Below are positions 5,568-9,266 of a stretch of DNA of 9,266 bases, one piece after another. Location: NCBI GenBank assembly GCA_000405345.1, contig ASPC01000045.1, positions 1-9,266 of the forward strand, given 5' to 3'. The notes under the pieces were generated by a model. The model saw only the letters and a program-made list of their open reading frames with translations, did not search any database and was not told where the DNA came from. A program made the translations under genes and the position numbers. The DNA is from Atribacteria bacterium SCGC AAA255-N14 (GTDB lineage Bacteria; Atribacterota; JS1; SB-45; 34-128). The number at the start of each line of letters is the position of its first letter. Within the stretch, counting starts at the first letter, position 1.

Positions 5568-6608
5568 TTAATCGGTAGAAAAGCGGTGTATCGTAACCTG
5601 GTGGTATGTTCTATCTGGATATAGGATGGGAGAGGGAAACTCAGGTTCATTAATTGAATTAGGGAAAAATCCGGTTTCCAAGCAGAGGCCGCCGTGTTTC
5701 TGAAACAACGCTCCGCCTGCACCTCTGATATTGTCAAGAAAATTCCCAGAATAAAATTGGATACCTGGTGTGGTAGTTAAAATTTCCATAGTGCGGCCGC
5801 TTTCTGGTTCATAAAGCTTTGCCGCCAGGCTGAGCTCTTGATTTAAGGATTCGATAACAAAGCAGTGGTCATAACCGCCTGCAGTATCATGAATATCTTT
5901 TCCAATTAATTTCGGCTTGGTGAAATCCATAGGAGTACCGTAAACAGTCTTGATTTCTCCGGTGGGGATTAGATTATTATTAACCGGAAGGTATTTTTTA
6001 CCTTTAAGGGTCAACTGATGATTCATAACTGTTCCAGAACCTGCACCAGCGAGATTCCAGTAAGTATGGTTAGTTAGATTCACAATAGTAGGTTTATCTG
6101 TTTGAGCATTATATTCAATTTTAAACTCATTATCTTCATTCAGACTGTAGGTTACTATCACTCTTAGATTTCCAGGGTATCCTTCCTCTCCATCCGAACT
6201 GAGGTAAGAGAAGGCCACCTCGGTTGAAGTATTGTCTTTGAAACTCTCGGCTTGCCAGACAACCTTATCAAATCCCTTGTTCCCGCCATGCAGGTGATTC
6301 AGACCATTGTCATTACGGGCAAGATAATATCTAACACCATCCAACTGAAAAACTCCTTTGGCGATACGATTAGCAAAACGACCGATTACGGCACCAAAAT
6401 AAGAATGACCGGCCAAATATTGTTGAATATGATCAAACCCGAGAGTTACTTCTTTAATTTCTCCTTCTCGGTCAGGCATTTTAAGGGATATGACGGTACC
6501 ACCCAGGCTCATTACCGTGGCCGTAATCCCTTTGGAGTTATTTAAAATGAATTTTCCGACTTTTTCCCCTTCTGGAGTTGTCCCAAATAATTCATACTTA
6601 ACGCTCAT
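5568..6608 (-). CDS. galM: Aldose 1-epimerase (mutarotase)
   Basis: A complete 346-residue cytoplasmic enzyme of normal family length that interconverts the alpha and beta anomers of free aldoses such as galactose or glucose, feeding the Leloir pathway or kinases. Recognisable sites, matched by spacing to the known Lactococcus GalM active site: Arg81 in GRFANRI, His107 in NHLHGGNKGFDKVVW, the catalytic acid His181 in NLTNHTYWNLAG, Asp247 in GGYDHCFV, and the catalytic base Glu311 in LETGFFPNS. No signal peptide is present. AAAGGA (6620-6615) is 6 nt before the ATG. It has its own promoter and lies upstream of, and in the same direction as, the sugar importer operon, which fits a shared role in using an imported sugar. 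Confidence 0.95.
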   Translation of the reverse strand: MSVKYELFGTTPEGEKVGKFILNNSKGITATVMSLGGTVISLKMPDREGEIKEVTLGFDHIQQYLAGHSYFGAVIGRFANRIAKGVFQLDGVRYYLARNDNGLNHLHGGNKGFDKVVWQAESFKDNTSTEVAFSYLSSDGEEGYPGNLRVIVTYSLNEDNEFKIEYNAQTDKPTIVNLTNHTYWNLAGAGSGTVMNHQLTLKGKKYLPVNNNLIPTGEIKTVYGTPMDFTKPKLIGKDIHDTAGGYDHCFVIESLNQELSLAAKLYEPESGRTMEILTTTPGIQFYSGNFLDNIRGAGGALFQKHGGLCLETGFFPNSINEPEFPSPILYPDRTYHQVTIHRFSTD

Positions 6609-6637
6609 ATTGTATCCTTTTGAGTTTTTTATTTTTT

Positions 6638-6666
6638 ATTATAACTATATTCGAGATAATTTTCAA
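6638..6666 (-). promoter_or_regulatory. Sigma-70 promoter of galM
   Basis: On the minus strand TTGAAA (6666-6661; one mismatch to consensus) and TATAAT (6643-6638) are 17 bp apart. The start would be near 6631, leaving a leader of about 22 nt to the galM ATG that includes its ribosome site. So galM need not depend on readthrough from sbcC. Confidence 0.7.
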
Positions 6667-6715
6667 AAAATCTTTAAAGATAGTCATAATAATGGCTATA
6701 TACTGAATAACTACT

Positions 6716-9266
6716 TTAATTTTTTATAATCTCGAACCGAGAACCAATTTCGGGAAGCTTGGTTACCTCGATTCTTACCGGGAAGGCGCCCCTTAGCGAT
6801 TCCAGATGAGTGATAACTAATATTTTATCAAAATCTTCACTTATAGATTGAATAGCCTGTACCAGATTATCTATGCCTTCTTCATCCTGAGTACCAAATC
6901 CCTCATCCATAACCAGAGTCCTTAGCTTAGTCCCTGCCCTTCTGGTCAGTAACTTGGATAGGGCAATTCTTAAAGAAAAATCTATCCGAAAGGCCTCTCC
7001 TCCGCTATACAGTTCATAATCACGAGTTCCTAATTCATCACTTATTTTGATATCTAAGGTTTCTTTTATGCCTCCACTCTTTAAATCACGGAGAGATTCG
7101 ATAGAAATTTGAGTACTATTATTGGTTAGTTTTGCTAACAGGTCATTGGCTTCTTCTTCTATTTCCGGCAAAACATTTTCAATAATCAGTGCCTGAATTC
7201 CATTCTTCCCAAAAGCTACAATCAGCTTCTCATAAATATTCTGTTCTCTCTTGTTTTTCTCTAATTCTTTACCTATCTCTTTCTTCTCTTTTCCCAATTT
7301 AAGACACTGGTCGAATTTGCTCTGATACCCTCCCCTTTCTTCTAAAATTTTATCTTTAAAGGTCTGGTCAGAATTTAATATCTGTTCCTCTTGGACTAAT
7401 TTCTCTTTCAGGAAAGGAAGTTCTTTTAATTCCACTATAATTTTCTCTTTCTTCTTCTCCAAATCTTTTAAATTTAATTCTTTCTGTTGATAATTTTCGC
7501 TTAATTCGTTCAACCCCTCTCTTAAAGAATCAATCTTCTTCTCTGCTTCTTCCAATTTTGCTTTTTCCAGAGGAGAATTGCTTAATTCTTCAATTTTGCG
7601 ACTTAACTGATGGTGCCTTGTTTCATCATAATCAATTTTTTTTATCTGTCCTTCAAATTCTTTTAATCTTTTCTGCTCTTCCGGGGCGTAGTTCTTCTCC
7701 TGAATAATTTTTTCTAATTTTTTAATCTCCTCCTGCAAGCCAACCATCAGTTTTGCGGCTTGCTGAGATTCTTCGTATTCAAAATGTGCCTTGCTTAAAT
7801 CCTGCTGCCAGATATCTTTATCTTTTAAACTCTGGTTAATCTCTCTCCATTTTTTCGCCAATCTATCTTTCTGTTTGTCCGATTCCTCCGTCTCTTTTTT
7901 TAATTTCTCTATCTTTTTGAGATTTAAACCAATTCCAATATTTATATTATCTTCAATCTTCCTCTTTCTTTCTGCATTTAATTTTGTCTCACATAAAGGG
8001 CATTCTCCCTCCGGATTCTCTCTTAACAGACGCAATTTTTCTTGATTATCTTTATTGTCTTTTTCTAGCCCTTCTATCTGACCTTTAACACTATTTATTT
8101 CTATATTAAGTTCGCTGCCTTTTTGGCGAATTTCTTCTCTCTGCTCTTCGAGTAACTTTATCTCTTCCATCTTTTTTTCTAATTCTAAAACCTTATTCCT
8201 GTTTTTTATCTCCTGCTCAGCCTTCATCTTTAAATCTTTATGTCTGTCCTTTTTATTTCTAACTTCTACTTCCAAATCTGCCCGCTCATTTTCTATCTTT
8301 CTCCCGGTAAGAATCTTTTCTTCTTCTATTTTCCTGATTCTTTGGAGCTTTCGGCTAAATTCATTATTCTCAGTATTAAATTTCAGATAATTTTTGAAAT
8401 CATTTAAAACTTTCTCTTTTTGAGAAATTATTTTCTCGCCATCGATAATTTCTTTCTTTCTTAATTCAATCTGTTTTTGCCCCCGCACAATTTCATGTCT
8501 ATACTGCTCTATTCGGCTTTCCAATTCGGCGCATTGTTCACTTTTGTGTTTTAAGGTATTTATCTCCTCTTTTAATTTACCCACCTTTACTTCTTCTGTC
8601 TTTATCTTCTGGGAAATTTCTTTATAACTTTCGGACAATTCCTTTATCTTCTCTTTATAGAAATCAAGGTTGGCTGTCTCCTGATAAATATATTCCAATC
8701 TGCTTTCTTTGGTCATAATAATATTATTAATTTCCCTAAGATGGAACTTGGCCAGATTAGCCAGTTCATCATAACGGGAAAGCCCTATAATCTCGGATAA
8801 AATTTCTTTCCTTTCCCGGGCGCTCTTTCGGCTAAATTCATCTATTCGTCCTTGAAGTATGAAAGCGGAATTGATAAAGGTCTGATAATCTATCCTCAGA
8901 GTTTTAGTAATTTTTTCCTGGGTTTTTCGAATAGAAGGACAGGTGAGAGAAATATATTCATTATTTTCTTGGTTAAAAACCTGAAATTCTAAACCGGGGC
9001 GGGAACTTTTTGGGGCAAGAGAAAAAGTTCTAATAATGCGGTATCTGTCCCCTTCTAAATCGAACACAAATTCCACCTGCATATCTTTCTGGCCTATCCG
9101 CAGAAGGCTGTTATCGGCTTTTTTTTCCTGGCTGGCTTTTCTTCCTTCTCCCCATACTGCCCAGGTTAAAGCATCCAGAAGGGCGGATTTCCCCTGACCA
9201 TTATTACCCGAAAGACAGGCGATATGAAATTGGGTAAAATCAAGAGGAGGAACATCTTCCCCATAA
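6716..9266 (-). CDS. sbcC: Exonuclease subunit SbcC (Rad50-like ATPase), 5' end outside window
   Basis: The frame is open from the right edge to a TAA at 6716-6718, giving 849 residues; only about 10-15 N-terminal residues seem missing. The ATG at 9082 is internal, since codons before it encode the Walker A GNNGQGKS (visible residues 20-27). Other SMC/Rad50 parts in order: Q-loop FILQGRIDEF (Q about 138), a long Lys/Glu-rich coiled coil, the zinc hook CPLC at 422-425, the returning coil, the ABC signature YSGGEAFRIDF (754-757 SGGE), Walker B LVMDEGFGTQD (Asp-Glu 787-788) and the H-loop His at about 820 in VITH. With the nuclease SbcD it forms the SbcCD complex that opens hairpins and processes DNA ends. 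sbcD is often directly upstream, which would lie beyond the window. It shows no sign of damage. Confidence 0.95.
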   Translation of the reverse strand, partial: YGEDVPPLDFTQFHIACLSGNNGQGKSALLDALTWAVWGEGRKASQEKKADNSLLRIGQKDMQVEFVFDLEGDRYRIIRTFSLAPKSSRPGLEFQVFNQENNEYISLTCPSIRKTQEKITKTLRIDYQTFINSAFILQGRIDEFSRKSARERKEILSEIIGLSRYDELANLAKFHLREINNIIMTKESRLEYIYQETANLDFYKEKIKELSESYKEISQKIKTEEVKVGKLKEEINTLKHKSEQCAELESRIEQYRHEIVRGQKQIELRKKEIIDGEKIISQKEKVLNDFKNYLKFNTENNEFSRKLQRIRKIEEEKILTGRKIENERADLEVEVRNKKDRHKDLKMKAEQEIKNRNKVLELEKKMEEIKLLEEQREEIRQKGSELNIEINSVKGQIEGLEKDNKDNQEKLRLLRENPEGECPLCETKLNAERKRKIEDNINIGIGLNLKKIEKLKKETEESDKQKDRLAKKWREINQSLKDKDIWQQDLSKAHFEYEESQQAAKLMVGLQEEIKKLEKIIQEKNYAPEEQKRLKEFEGQIKKIDYDETRHHQLSRKIEELSNSPLEKAKLEEAEKKIDSLREGLNELSENYQQKELNLKDLEKKKEKIIVELKELPFLKEKLVQEEQILNSDQTFKDKILEERGGYQSKFDQCLKLGKEKKEIGKELEKNKREQNIYEKLIVAFGKNGIQALIIENVLPEIEEEANDLLAKLTNNSTQISIESLRDLKSGGIKETLDIKISDELGTRDYELYSGGEAFRIDFSLRIALSKLLTRRAGTKLRTLVMDEGFGTQDEEGIDNLVQAIQSISEDFDKILVITHLESLRGAFPVRIEVTKLPEIGSRFEIIKN

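Noticed and set aside
5519..5737. 72-codon minus-strand ORF over the galM 3' end
   Set aside because: It overlaps galM in another frame and has no family resemblance; galM is intact there.
6670..6681. Palindrome ATCTTTAAAGAT next to a T-run, considered as the sbcC terminator
   Set aside because: It is AT-only, leaves no loop, and would form a very weak stem; it is not supportable as a terminator.
7000..8900. Long repetitive Lys/Glu stretches considered as a separate repeat protein
   Set aside because: They are the coiled-coil arms of SbcC on either side of the CPLC zinc hook in one open frame.

Overview
This is an AT-rich bacterial window with accessory carbohydrate-uptake genes set among housekeeping genes. 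The solute-binding proteins have signal-peptidase-I type leaders without a lipobox cysteine, and the promoters are close to the sigma-70 consensus. Together with the sugar ABC and TRAP-TAXI parts, this fits a low-GC anaerobic, probably diderm, heterotroph (for example Atribacterota or a similar lineage). That assignment is an inference and is weak.

Layout from left to right: the 3' part of a HAD-superfamily hydrolase gene (+, cut by the window edge). A short GC-rich inverted-repeat element follows at about 503-575. Next comes a FadR-type GntR regulator (+) with a perfect TTGACA-17-TATAAT promoter and a palindrome over its start point. After it is the 5' part of a TRAP-TAXI solute-binding protein gene (+), which stops being recognisable near position 2044. 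From there the DNA belongs to the opposite strand: an ABC sugar (CUT1-type) operon reading leftwards, transcribed in the order solute-binding protein, MalF-type permease, MalG-type permease. The last permease runs into the broken TAXI gene tail to tail and has lost its own conserved C-terminus. A strong hairpin sits between the binding-protein gene and the first permease gene. A 421-bp region upstream of the binding-protein gene holds a consensus promoter, a cluster of palindromes just after the predicted start of transcription, and a possible leader ORF. Further right are galM (aldose 1-epimerase, minus strand, own promoter) and most of sbcC (minus strand, cut at its 5' end by the window edge).

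The ABC permeases and binding protein would import a sugar or oligosaccharide, and the epimerase would convert the released beta-aldose to the alpha form for catabolism. No ATPase subunit is encoded here, so the transporter would need one from elsewhere in the genome. The GntR regulator originally sat in front of a TRAP-TAXI uptake operon whose remaining genes are missing.

The most unusual point is the junction near 2038-2064. Two unrelated transport genes are both cut and joined tail to tail, without a visible insertion sequence. It is either a real inversion or deletion scar or an assembly chimera. I found no CRISPR array, tRNA, rRNA, transposase, or clearly new defence or biosynthetic system.
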